Below, in pieces: positions 1 through 9,523 of a stretch of DNA of 64,000 bases (positions within the stretch are counted from its first letter, which is position 1; each line of letters starts with the position of its first letter). The stretch is from Antedon mediterranea (taxonomy: Eukaryota; Echinodermata; Crinoidea; Comatulida; Antedonidae). The notes under the pieces were generated by a model. The model worked only from the letters and a program-made list of their open reading frames with translations, made no database searches and was not told the origin of the DNA. The position numbers and the translations under genes were made by a program. The stretch covers positions 2,464,288 to 2,528,287 of the forward strand of contig NC_092676.1 in assembly GCF_964355755.1 (NCBI RefSeq). Direction: 5' to 3'.

Positions 1-2
1 TT

Positions 3-1322
3 CTAATTATTTGCTCCTTCATAGATCTCATTCTCATTTTCTATATAATCATATTTTATATATTTACTTGTCTCTTCATCTCTCAAACCGTTTCCGTCAA
101 CATAAATTTCATTTTCAGTTTCTTCGTAATCATCTTGAAATCCGTTTACATCTGCGTAGTCGTAAACATGTTCGTGTTCAACTTCATTGTTACTGGAACG
201 TTGAGGGGGTGTATATTTTGCGGTCTGTTGACTTTGTTGATGTTGGGGTTTTTTTCGTATCGCAAAACAGATTATGAATATTATAAATATAATAAGAATA
301 ATGAATGTTACACTAGCAATGATTATCCACAAGGAAATGAATTCTTTTTCTTCTTCTTCTTGTAAATTTGAAGATATTGGAATTAAAAATGTTTTCCTTG
401 CAGTTCCGAGTAGATTCCTTGCTTCACATGTAATATTTATCTCAAAATCAAACATTGTAAGTTCTTTAAATTCCAATATTTCATTTGATATTGTAAAACT
501 ATCATTAGTAATATTAGACTCCACAATCCAGTGTTGTTCATCTACAGGAGGTCTAGCCTCTGTTGTACAGTTAAATCCTATTGGTGATATTTGTGTGATG
601 GTAATTTCTGGTTTATGGTATACAATGATAGGACCTTTTGAGCAGATTTGTGTTTCATTCGTCCCGATTCTTTGTGATTCACAAACAAACATTTTATTGT
701 GATCTTCTTTTGCTACTGTCAAGTTATGTAACATATAGAATTTCTGGAGTTTTGTTGGTAATATTTCTCCATTTGATGATTTTAAAGTGGTTATTACTTC
801 TGGATTGGAATCGTTAAAACAACCTAATTGTAACATTTCACTAAGAACATAAAAACTCTTTTTATTTATAAGACAAATTGGCTTGGTAAACGTCCACTGT
901 TCAATGACAACCTTAGATAGTGATGACAAAGAAATGTTCCTGTTTCGTTCAACTACAGAACACCAGTAGTAAGAACTTAAACTTTGACCTGTTCCAAAAT
1001 CTAAGAAATTAGTACCTGGTATTTTAATCATGAGGTTAAAGGTCATTTCATCTCCAATAATCGAATGATTGTCAGCAAAATGACTTTCAATTTGTCGGTT
1101 ACTTGAAATTCTGTACTGTGAGTTTCCGTTTACGATTGCTGTAGACCACTCAACAGTTTGAAGACTTTTATTTAAATTAATAAAAGAACATGGCAGCAAA
1201 ACAGTCTGATCTGCAAACGTTGTTACCTCTTTAGGTGGGGTGGTTACAAAGTCAACATCCATGGCACATGTTGATGATAATAAAATGACAATAATAATCT
1301 GCATGCAGGTGGTACTATTCAT
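3..1322 (-). CDS. Three-Ig-domain transmembrane receptor, tyrosine-rich tail (paralogue 1)
   Basis: Complete 439-aa frame without introns, from ATG at 1322 to TAG at 3-5. Residues 1-20 form a signal peptide (hydrophobic IIIVILL core). Three Ig-like domains follow: D1 with Cys45-Cys121 (LPCSF and YYWCSV flanks), D2 with Cys168-Cys214 plus an extra pair Cys150/Cys227, and D3 with Cys252-Cys299. About ten N-glycosylation sequons are visible (for example N129, N200, N222, N296). A membrane helix spans about 329-354, followed by a basic stop-transfer RKK. The 85-residue tail has nine tyrosines, with YADV at 389, YEET at 399 and two NEIY motifs at 407 and 434. It should be a plasma-membrane adhesion or recognition receptor whose tail could be phosphorylated; ligand and pathway are unknown. 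The gene at 2536-3930 is a clear paralogue in the same orientation. I cannot assign an orthologue. Confidence 0.85.
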   Translation of the reverse strand: MNSTTCMQIIIVILLSSTCAMDVDFVTTPPKEVTTFADQTVLLPCSFINLNKSLQTVEWSTAIVNGNSQYRISSNRQIESHFADNHSIIGDEMTFNLMIKIPGTNFLDFGTGQSLSSYYWCSVVERNRNISLSSLSKVVIEQWTFTKPICLINKKSFYVLSEMLQLGCFNDSNPEVITTLKSSNGEILPTKLQKFYMLHNLTVAKEDHNKMFVCESQRIGTNETQICSKGPIIVYHKPEITITQISPIGFNCTTEARPPVDEQHWIVESNITNDSFTISNEILEFKELTMFDFEINITCEARNLLGTARKTFLIPISSNLQEEEEKEFISLWIIIASVTFIILIIFIIFIICFAIRKKPQHQQSQQTAKYTPPQRSSNNEVEHEHVYDYADVNGFQDDYEETENEIYVDGNGLRDEETSKYIKYDYIENENEIYEGANN

Positions 1323-2223
1323 TTTGCTGCTTCTACTTCCGTTGTAAAAAGTATGAATGAATCCAATAAACTTAATTTAACGATCACAACATACTACTGA
1401 TTTCCATGCTAAATTCCTACAATAAAACAGTGTTTTATCTGCATGTCACGGTGTCTTGTATTTATGAATCAAACATCAATAATTTTCGAAGTTGATTACT
1501 TGTTGAACCGTTCCAAAGTGTTATTACTTGCGTCAATGATGGTATATTCAAAACCTCGTTAGTATCTGCACAGTGCAACAAAAATGTTTTATTTTGTAAC
1601 ATTCAAACCACACCCACTGTTGATTTCTATCGTTACAATATATACCAGTTATATATTCGTTTGTACTTTACACATCCTGTATGTTAAATCACAGTCCTAT
1701 TCTCTTTGTCGTATTTTACTCTTACAATACACCAGTTAGGGAGCCATTTGTACTTTGCACTTCCTATATGTTGAATCCCAGTCCTATTTCTTGGGACGTT
1801 GGATTATTGATCGAGATGGTGGAACAAAATTAGGGATTAAAGAATATTCGAATACAATGCAAGGTCACGGTCATTTTCCCATCGTTTGTAAAGTAAATTG
1901 GTTTTGGGGTTTCCTATTCACTGATTTGGAATTTTCTCAGATATTTGTTGATACCGTCTGACGTAGTATAATCGATGCTCAAATGTAATCCCATCCCTAT
2001 CTTGTAAACCCAATGTTATAGCTATATTCTAATGCAAATCCAAGTTTTTATTTAGTTTCTCCTTGGAACTATAAAATTTAGAGATCAATAAGAACCTTTA
2101 CAATAAAGTATAATCTCACTTTGGTTTAGGCTAAATTTCAGATACCAAACCATTGTGTGTCAATACAAGAGTTCTTAAACTAAACAATTCAGTTTTTTTG
2201 CGATGCAATAGGATTAAAAGTTC
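1323..2223. other. Spacer between the two Ig receptor genes
   Basis: No coding exon was recognised. This stretch must hold the promoter of the 3-1322 gene on the minus strand, but I see no clear core promoter motif. It contains an imperfect direct duplication (separate entry). A 68-codon plus-strand frame at 1755-1961 has no recognisable features. Confidence 0.5.
1633..1792. repeat. Imperfect tandem duplication, about 89-bp period
   Basis: Two adjacent copies start TTACAATA and run through CCAGTTA, TTTGTACTTT and CAGTCCTATT, at about 1633-1704 and 1722-1792. They differ by several substitutions and a short indel. Confidence 0.6.
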
Positions 2224-2373
2224 TTAAGCTCTGTCTACACTATCAAACTAGTTTCACAAAAAAAGTGTGATGTGCCCAAATATGGTAGTGATATGACATC
2301 ATCATGTCCATATATGGGCAAATTACATTTTTTTTTTGTCACATAAAATTTGATAGTGTAGAAAGAGCCTTAT
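2224..2373 (+). mobile_element. Palindromic MITE family M1, copy 1
   Basis: Ends are inverted copies: left AGCTCTGTCTACACTATCAA, right complementary with TTTGATAGTGTAGAAAGAG. The core has one CCCAAATATGGTAGTGATATG-type unit followed by GACATCATCATGTCC. It lies just downstream of the 2536-3930 gene. Confidence 0.85.
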
Positions 2374-2406
2374 AAACTTAAAACATGTTAATGTTAAAAA
2401 TAAGCA

Positions 2407-2412
2407 TTTATT
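2407..2412 (-). terminator. Candidate polyadenylation signal for the 2536-3930 gene
   Basis: AATAAA on the minus strand about 125 bases past the TAA stop. It is a canonical hexamer at a sensible distance, but the AT-rich context makes chance occurrence likely. Confidence 0.35.
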
Positions 2413-2535
2413 CACAACGGTATGACTCTCTTGACACAAATAAAAAACAACAAAATTAATTTTTCAAATTGCATAAATTTTTTTTTTATGTTCCCATAGT
2501 TATCAAACAATAATATTTAATCCATAAATTTATTT

Positions 2536-3930
2536 TTAAAGTCCCTGATAAATTATATTTTCACATTCTATATTGTCCTCAGGATTTTCTAATTGAAAAT
2601 AAATGTGTTTATTATCATCTGTTGTGTTGAGTCCTTCATATATTTCATTTTCTTTCTCTATATACCCATCTTTTATTGTCTTATTGTTCACCTTTTCCCC
2701 TCCTATATAGATTTCATTTTCAACTTCTTCATAATCGCCTTGAAAACCACTTAATTTTACAGTTGCATAATCGTAGATATGTTCTTTTGGGTCACATTTT
2801 TTAGTTTCATTTATAATTTCTGCTTTATATTTATGTTTTTTCCGCAAATAATAAACAATAATCATCACAAATATAATTACAATACAGATCAGTAAAGTCA
2901 TTGCAATTAGCAAACTGGAGACACTGTTATTTATTTCGTCTTGACTGCTTTCAAATGTAAGATTTAAAGTTTGTGTTTCTTTTCCCAAGATATTGTCTGC
3001 CTCACATTTTATACTAACATTTGAATAAAACGTGATGTCTTTAGTCAACTTTAAAATATCCTTTGAAATGATATACTTGTCTTTGGAAATATTAGGCTCC
3101 AGTAGCCAGCGTGTTTCATTAACAGGTGGTCTAGCCTCTGTGATACAGATGTATTCCAGTGGTGATATTTGTGTGATGTTAACCTCTGGTTTGTAGTTGA
3201 CAGTGATTGGTCCTACTGAACAGTGTCTTACGATATTTGTCCCTTTTCTTTTTGATTCGCAAATAAACTTTGCATTGTGGTCCGCTTTTGTTATGATCAT
3301 TGTGTGTATAATGTAGAATCCATCAAATTTGGTCGTTGGCAATACTTTATCATTTGCATATTTCCAGGTGGTGATAACATTAGGGTCAGAATCATTGTGA
3401 CACCCTAGTACCAGTGTTTCTCCTGTCACATACTCGTTATTTCCAGACACGCAAACAGGATTCATAAAGGACCACTGCTGTATCAATACATTTGTAGACG
3501 CCGTTAAAATGATAATTTTATTAGGTTCAAGAACTGAACACTGATAGGTAGTTGTAATAACTTTCGAACTTCCGAATTGTAATGAACGAATATCTGGTAT
3601 TTTTATGGAAAGTGTAAAGTTCATGCCTTCACCAACTATTGAGAAAAACTCGGCGAAATGTTTTTTAACTTTTCGGTTATTTGAGATCTTCTCTGTTGCT
3701 CCAAAACTTGGTTTTCTCTTCCATTCTACGGTATGGTTTGGATTGAGATTCTTGAACGTACACGGCAGTAAAACGGTTTGTTCTGCCAAAGCTGTTATCT
3801 CATTCGGAGGTCTTCTAACAAATTCAACGTCTACAGCAAAGGATAGTGATAGTACACTCAAAACAATTAATGTATACATTATGTGTCTGGTGAAAATATT
3901 GAAAACGTTTGACAATATGTTCCAAAGCAT
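2536..3930 (-). CDS. Three-Ig-domain transmembrane receptor with ITAM-like tail (paralogue 2)
   Basis: Uninterrupted 464-aa frame from ATG at 3930 to TAA at 2536-2538. The frame extends two codons upstream only through a TTG. An internal ATG at 3879 would begin MYTLIVLSVL, a tidier signal peptide, and is an alternative start. Three Ig-like domains: D1 Cys57-Cys131, D2 Cys177-Cys224 with an extra Cys160/Cys237 pair, D3 Cys262-Cys309. The membrane helix is about 339-362, followed by RKKHK. The tail of about 100 residues has nine tyrosines: YATV at 388, YEEV at 400, YIGG at 408, YEGL at 431, YFQL at 444 and YQGL at the C terminus. YATV-x8-YEEV and YEGL-x9-YFQL resemble ITAM spacing. D1 and D3 align closely with the neighbouring paralogue (LLPC, TEARPPV). 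I infer a signalling cell-surface receptor; the ligand is unknown. Confidence 0.85.
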   Translation of the reverse strand: MLWNILSNVFNIFTRHIMYTLIVLSVLSLSFAVDVEFVRRPPNEITALAEQTVLLPCTFKNLNPNHTVEWKRKPSFGATEKISNNRKVKKHFAEFFSIVGEGMNFTLSIKIPDIRSLQFGSSKVITTTYQCSVLEPNKIIILTASTNVLIQQWSFMNPVCVSGNNEYVTGETLVLGCHNDSDPNVITTWKYANDKVLPTTKFDGFYIIHTMIITKADHNAKFICESKRKGTNIVRHCSVGPITVNYKPEVNITQISPLEYICITEARPPVNETRWLLEPNISKDKYIISKDILKLTKDITFYSNVSIKCEADNILGKETQTLNLTFESSQDEINNSVSSLLIAMTLLICIVIIFVMIIVYYLRKKHKYKAEIINETKKCDPKEHIYDYATVKLSGFQGDYEEVENEIYIGGEKVNNKTIKDGYIEKENEIYEGLNTTDDNKHIYFQLENPEDNIECENIIYQGL

Positions 3931-4729
3931 TGACAAAACATCAGTAAAACAATGTTGTTAGTCAGCACTTTACAGTTCACTTGATTGAATTCAGTCCTTT
4001 TTCAAAATTACACACTTACATTTTTCCAATAAAACTTGGTCAAACTTCTGTTTTTGATAGAGTAGCACCAGTGTTTCTTATTTTCAATGATCTAGGCCTA
4101 GTCAGATTGCAAAGTAGCCTGCCAGACAGATGACTTGTAGGGTGTTAACATCATAATTCTTGTTAAAATAAAACTAAGACTGTATCTTCATTGTTGTAGA
4201 CAACACAGGGATGTCTTTGTACAAGTTAACATCCTTTAATTTTTTATTCCCGATACAGATACAATTTACGTCAAATGATTATCGTTTGGGAAGTGATTTA
4301 AATTGTTTCATTCATTTGGGAATAGTGTAAAAAGAAGACAATAATATATTAACACAGTTTGTTGCAATATAAGTCTGAACTTAAATCCAAGTCAGTTGGG
4401 AATTCTAAAATTATGTAGTTGTCTGTGTTCACGAGGTCAAAGATAAAAGTCATATCCAGTGGTATATTTATATTATAATTTGATCTTTGATATACAATTT
4501 AAATGATCTGATTTAAAAACCATGCAAAAAATAGAAAGGTTATGCATCATGTCCAGCAGTAAACTATGTTTTATGTTGGCTATTAATTCATATCTAAATA
4601 TTTAAAAAGTAGTTTACTAGCATCTAAAACTTAATTGTTAGAATGCAAAACCATTGCATAATGAGTCTTTATAACAATTTGCATCTATATTCTTGACTTT
4701 TTAAGTAATATTTTAAGTATGCTGCAATA
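3931..4729. other. Non-coding flank upstream of the Ig gene
   Basis: AT-rich sequence with no exon or repeat family that I recognise. The promoter of the 2536-3930 gene should lie near 3931-4100, but no clear TATA or initiator stands out. Confidence 0.4.
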
Positions 4730-6468
4730 TGTATAAATACTAGTTTTATAACTATGTATAAATACTAGTTTATGACTATTTCTACTAGTTTATAACTATG
4801 TTATACTAGTTTATAACTATTTCCACTAGTTTATAACTATGTTATACTAGTTTATAGCTATTCTAACTATTTTATACTAGTTTTTAACTATGTTATACTA
4901 GTTTATAACTATTTCTACTAGTTTATAACTATGTTATACTAGTTTATAACTATTATAACTATTTTATACTGGTTTATAATTATGTTATACTAGTTTATAA
5001 CTATGTTATATTAGTTTATATCTATGTATACTAGTTTGTAACTATGTTATACTAGTTTATAACTATTTCTACTAGTTTATAACTATGTTATACTAGTTTA
5101 TAACTATTATAACTATTTTATACTAGTTTGTAACTATGTTATACTAGTTTATAACTATTTCTACTAGTTTATAACTATGTTATACTAGTTTATAACTATT
5201 ATAACTATTTTATACTGGTTTATAACTATGTTATACTAGTTTATAACTATGTATACTAGTTTTTAACTATGTTATACTAGTTTATAACTATGTTATACTA
5301 GTTTATAACTATGTTATACTAGTTTTTAACTATGTTATACTAGTTTGTAACTATGTTATACTAGTTTGTAACTATGTTATACTAGTTTATAACTATGTTA
5401 TACTAGTTTGTAACTATGTTATACTAGTTTGTAACTATGGTATACTAGTTTGTAACTATGTTATACTAGTTTGTAACTATGTTATACTAGTTTGTAACTA
5501 TGTTATACTAGTTTATAACTATGTTATACTAGTTTATAACTATGTTATACTAGTTTATAACTATGTTATACTAGTTTATAACTATGTTATACTAGTTTAT
5601 AACTATGTTATACTAGTTTATAACTATGTTATACTAGTTTATAACTATGTTATACTAGTTTATAACTATGTTATACTAGTTTATAACTATGTTATACTAG
5701 TTTATAACTATGTTATACTAGTTTGTAACTATGTTATACTAGTTTGTAACTATGTTATACTAGTTTGTAACTATGTTATACTAGTTTATAACTATGTTAT
5801 ACTAGTTTATAACTATGTTATACTAGTTTATAACTATGTTATACTAGTTTATAACTATGTTATACTAGTTTATAACTATGTTATACTAGTTTATAACTAT
5901 GTTATACTAGTTTATAACTATGTTATACTAGTTTATAACTATGTTATACTAGTTTATAACTATGTTATACTAGTTTATAACTATGTTATACTAGTTTATA
6001 ACTATGTTATACTAGTTTATAACTATGTTATACTAGTTTATAACTATGTTATACTAGTTTATAACTATGTTATACTAGTTTATAACTATGTTATACTAGT
6101 TTATAACTATGTTGTACTAGTTTATAGCTATGTTGTACTAGTTTATAGCTATGTTGTACTAGTTTATAGCTATGTTGTACTAGTTTATAGCTATGTTGTA
6201 CTAGTTTATAGCTATGTTGTACTAGTTTACAACTATGTCGTACTAGTTTACAACTATGTCGTACTAGTTTACAACTATGTCGTACTAGTTTATAGCTATG
6301 TCGTACTAGTTTATAGCTATGTTGTACTAGTTTACAACTATGTTGTACTAGTTTACAACTATGTTGTACTAGTTTACAACTATGTTGTACTAGTTTACAA
6401 CTATGTTATACTAGTTTATAACTATGTCATACTAGTTTATAACTATGTTATACTAGTTTATAGCTATT
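4730..6468. repeat. Large 21-bp minisatellite (about 80 copies)
   Basis: The unit is TATACTAGTTTATAACTATG plus one base (21 bp). The left 700 bp is degenerate, with truncated and compound units such as CTATTTCTACTAG and CTATTATAACTATT. The core at about 5500-6110 is nearly homogeneous. The right edge (about 6110-6410) holds TTGTACTAG / TTTATAGC and TTTACAAC variants in blocks. The array ends about 50 bp before a VPS26 exon, inside its intron. Block-wise variants are the pattern expected from local unit turnover. Confidence 0.97.
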
Positions 6469-6517
6469 CTAAATTAGGTTATATTCATTTACAATTTAAA
6501 TTTGTTTGTCATTATAG

Positions 6518-6624
6518 GTACCATTTGAAAGATGTGATTGTGGGCAAGATATATTTCTTGCTTGTGCGGATAAAAATCAAACACATGGAACTAGCAATTA
6601 TTAAACGTGAGACAACAGGCTCAG
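6518..6624 (+). CDS. VPS26B: VPS26 exon a
   Basis: The acceptor TTGTCATTATAG ends at 6517 and the donor GTATGTG starts at 6625. It enters in phase 2 and leaves in phase 1. It encodes YHLKDVIVG through ETTGS and is 107 nt long. Confidence 0.94.
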
Positions 6625-7730
6625 GTATGTGTTTTAATAGTGTTTTGTTTTAAGACACAGTCTTCTTTTGGAAGAGTGAATTAGTATGATATTTAATTAT
6701 ATTTTAATGAATATTCATTAGTATGATATTTAATAATTTTTTTAATGAATATTCATTTCAGGGCCAAATACCTTCAATGAAAATGAAACACTTGCTAAGT
6801 ATGAAATAATGGATGGTGCCCCTGTTAGAGGTAAGCAAAAGAGTGCATACTTCACTCAAATTAAATGAAGTAAAGTCTAACTAAACACCAACACTTTTTG
6901 CTTGTATTCTCTATGCTTCCCTGATGAACAGTTTCTACATAAAATAAAATGATATTGTGTAAAGGGTCTGTCACCTGTTCCGGCACGGTTCCGGTCCGGC
7001 GAATCGAACATCAATGTTTTGTTTCACAGGGCTTCATGTGGCTATGCGCCAATCGATATGTGCGAAACGAAACATTGATGTTCAATTGGATTTTCCATCG
7101 CCGGACTGGAACCGTGCCGAAACAGGTGTGAAAGATCCTTAAGGGAGAAACATGCAACCAAAATGGCTTCCAATGTTATTCTCATGAGATATTCAAATGT
7201 TTTTTTAATTTTCAAGGTGAGTCGATCCCAATAAGGCTGTTTCTTTCTGGTTACGAATTAACCCCAACAATGAGAGACATCAATAAAAAGTTCTCAGTAC
7301 GGTACTATCTCAACTTGGTTCTAGTTGATGAGGAAGAGAGGAGGTATTTCAAACAACAAGTAAGATCTTACTTATGTCAGCTTTTTAAACCCAGACACCC
7401 TTAGATGCCCAAAAAAAGTATACATTTCTTGTAACTTAGGGAGTGAAGACCTTGAATTTACACTTGAATTGCTATGTCCTTATAACATTGTTGAACCATG
7501 ATAGTGATTGTGCCTGTCTTCCTACCTGGATTTTCTTATTATTACACGATCAAATCACAAGTTTTGTTCAAACCTGGGCTTCGTTAGATTATTTAAACAG
7601 AAACATAATTGATTGATAATACTTTATTTTAAATTTCCAGGAGATTGTACTTTGGCGGAAACCAGACAAAATAAAGAAACCAGTAAACTTGCAAAATGCG
7701 GTAAAGTCAGCAAGCACAAAAATGGAATGA
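6518..7730 (+). CDS. VPS26B: VPS26 retromer subunit, C-terminal half (four exons; 5' part outside window)
   Basis: Four exons with GT/AG borders and matching phases (6518-6624, 6762-6830, 7217-7359, 7641-7730) encode the C-terminal arrestin-like lobe of VPS26. From memory of the family the match is near-exact: YHLKDVIVGKIYFLLVRIK, KYEIMDGAPVRGESIPIR, YELTPTMRDINKKFSVRYYL, then RRYFKQQEIVLWRK. KHME, RETTG, APVRGES and YELTPTMRDIN favour the VPS26B-like form over VPS26A. VPS26 binds VPS35 and sorting nexins in retromer, which recycles cargo from endosomes to the Golgi or plasma membrane. The C-terminal tail after LWRK is only about 22 residues, shorter than the roughly 40 of vertebrate VPS26B. 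The first exon here starts in phase 2, so upstream exons must exist; none was found in 1-6517. Confidence 0.95.
6762..6830 (+). CDS. VPS26B: VPS26 exon b
   Basis: The acceptor TTCATTTCAG ends at 6761 and the donor GTAAGC starts at 6831. It encodes GPNTFNENETLAKYEIMDG, then APVR. It is 69 nt, phase 1 to phase 1. Confidence 0.94.
6961..7142. mobile_element. GC-rich palindromic MITE in a VPS26 intron
   Basis: Long terminal inverted repeats: left AAGGGTCTGTCACCTGTTCC then GGCACGGTTCCGGTCCGGCGA; right is the reverse complement (TCGCCGGACTGGAACCGTGC then CGAAACAGGTGTGAAAGATCCTT). A second inner palindrome is AACATCAATGTTT / AAACATTGATGTT. It is markedly GC-richer than its surroundings. The 60-codon frame across it is a by-product. 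Confidence 0.8.
7217..7359 (+). CDS. VPS26B: VPS26 exon c
   Basis: The acceptor TTTTCAAG ends at 7216 and the donor GTAAGA starts at 7360. It encodes ESIPIRLFLSGYELTPTMRD on to RRYFKQQ. It is 143 nt, entering in phase 1 and leaving in phase 0. Confidence 0.95.
7641..7730 (+). CDS. VPS26B: VPS26 terminal coding exon
   Basis: The acceptor AAATTTCCAG ends at 7640. It encodes EIVLWRKPDKIKKPV then a short divergent tail ending STKME, with TGA at 7728-7730. A longer open frame here (7613-7834) is out of phase with the upstream exons and is rejected. Confidence 0.93.
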   Translation, partial: EIVLWRKPDKIKKPVNLQNAVKSASTKME

Positions 7731-7865
7731 TGATGTACATACCTACGAACATTATAAATATTAAAAACAGCGTGCCAGCTGCATTGTTACAAACAATGTA
7801 CCCTTTAGGAAATTATTCTCAAGTCTATCCTTAGGTTGTAATTTTGTACCAGAACAAATTATAAT

Positions 7866-7977
7866 AGAAAAGAATTTTGAAGAAATTCTTTACAAACAAA
7901 TTTTGAAAAAAATTCTTTCAAAAAAAGTTTTGATGAAATTCTTTCAAAACAAATTTTGAAGAAATTCTTTACAAATT
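7866..7977. repeat. Short degenerate repeat in VPS26 3' UTR
   Basis: Four imperfect units of roughly 27-30 bp built on ATTTTGAAGAAATTCTTT and ACAAACAA / TCAAAAAA follow one another about 135 bp past the VPS26 stop. Confidence 0.65.
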
Positions 7978-8093
7978 AAATGCAAGACATTTGAGCAAAT
8001 ATTTTCTTTTCAATTTGAAGAATTAAATTGTTTGATTCTTAAAATTGACTTGTAATTATTGAAAAAAACGAACAGAAATATCGTTATTATTAT

Positions 8094-8099
8094 AATAAA
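8094..8099 (+). terminator. Candidate VPS26 polyadenylation signal
   Basis: AATAAA on the plus strand, 364 bp past the stop codon, is the first canonical hexamer after the 3' UTR repeats. Further hexamers at about 8260-8270 and 8382 are alternatives. Confidence 0.35.
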
Positions 8100-9443
8100 G
8101 TACCCTATTTGCACTTTTTGGGAAATATTTTGATCTGGAGTTCCTTCAAAGTGTAAATAGCAAGTAATTTGTTGGTTATTTAAAATAATCGCAGATTCAA
8201 ATCTATATCGTTATTAGAAAGATATGTAACAATTGTACTCTCCTGGTATTTTGAAATTAAATAATAAATAATAATTGCCTTGTTACAAAATGATTCTTTT
8301 ATTAGTTTATGTATAGATTACTACATTCCTGTCAAGGGTCAAGGGTCACATGTCCACATACATGATTCTAATTTTAAAGGCAATAAAAAAAAAGAGGAAA
8401 AAAGTTAGAATGCTGAAAAGTAAAAAAAAAATATATATATATGAATTTTATTTCAGTAATTAATGTGATAGTGTGTTAAATGTGATTTACTATCAAAGCA
8501 TAGAAAGGATTGACTAATTTTGTTTGCGTGAACTTTGACATTGGTTGGTCATAAATGTCATCAGTAGGACTGGCACGGTGAACAACATGGCCTGAGTAGC
8601 CTTGGTTAAACCAAAATTGGTGTTCAGAAATATTTTTAACCAGGCTCAGTGTGGCTTTTGTAAAATTCTTTCAGAGGAAAAGGTTTTCTTGTAGGGGACT
8701 GAAAATATTCTTAAGCAAGTATGCACAGACAATCATAATTTTCCTTTTACTTCATCTTCTTGGTGATGGTGCAACAAAACTTTTTGCACATTTCTATGAA
8801 ACGAAGAAAAAGATTTTATAGAAAAATCGCTTTTGTTCATTCACGCAACTATTTGCCAAACTCCTTTCTATGTTATTCTTTTATAAAATGATAGGAAACT
8901 AATAGAGGTGTCTAGGTTTTGTAAAACTGTTAATTAGTTTAATTAATTATGGTAATTTATGCAGATTTTATTCATATTAGATTACTGTATATCCCTGTTT
9001 ATGTAAATGATATGTAAATAACATTCCAAATGTAACTGATTTCTCCCACCATGTGAATAACACTACAGTACAATAAATTTACAATAGTTACAATATTATA
9101 ATAATTTGACCTTTTACAGGTCATGGATAGGACTCTAATTTTTTTTATTAAAAAAAAAAAAATTACTAATTATTGTTAACAAAAGGCTTTACTTAAAACA
9201 AAAACGATACTGGTGGTATTTCATTTTTTTTTTAGTCGTTTGGGGTACAGTATAACCTAATGCTATAAATGACCTGTTACACAATTTTGACCTATGACAC
9301 AATTTTGACCTATGACACAACTGTTTATGTTAATAGGCATATACCGACTAATATTACGGTGTATTAAGAAATGCCCAGTAGATGCCTTGTGGTGATCAAG
9401 TGAAAAATACTCCTCAAAAAGTTTGAGCCGAATTTGTAATCTG

Positions 9444-9523
9444 GTGAGGTGTGCACAACAATCGTGAGGTGTGCAAAATGTTATGGTGAGGTGTGCCCAA
9501 TAATGGTGAAGTGTGCAAAATAA
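9444..9523. repeat. GGTGAGGTGTGC tandem cluster (four units)
   Basis: Four imperfect units of GTGAGGTGTGCAMAA, spaced about 20-25 bp, between 9444 and 9523. No function is evident. Confidence 0.6.

Noticed and set aside
1755-1961. 68-codon plus-strand frame between the Ig genes as a VPS26 upstream exon
   Set aside because: It has no resemblance to VPS26 and no suitable phase-2 donor leading to 6518.
4730-6468. CRISPR-like array
   Set aside because: Units are contiguous 21-bp tandem repeats without unique spacers, in a eukaryotic intron.
7613-7834. 73-codon frame over the last VPS26 exon
   Set aside because: It is out of phase with the splice from the previous exon. The correct frame stops at 7728-7730.
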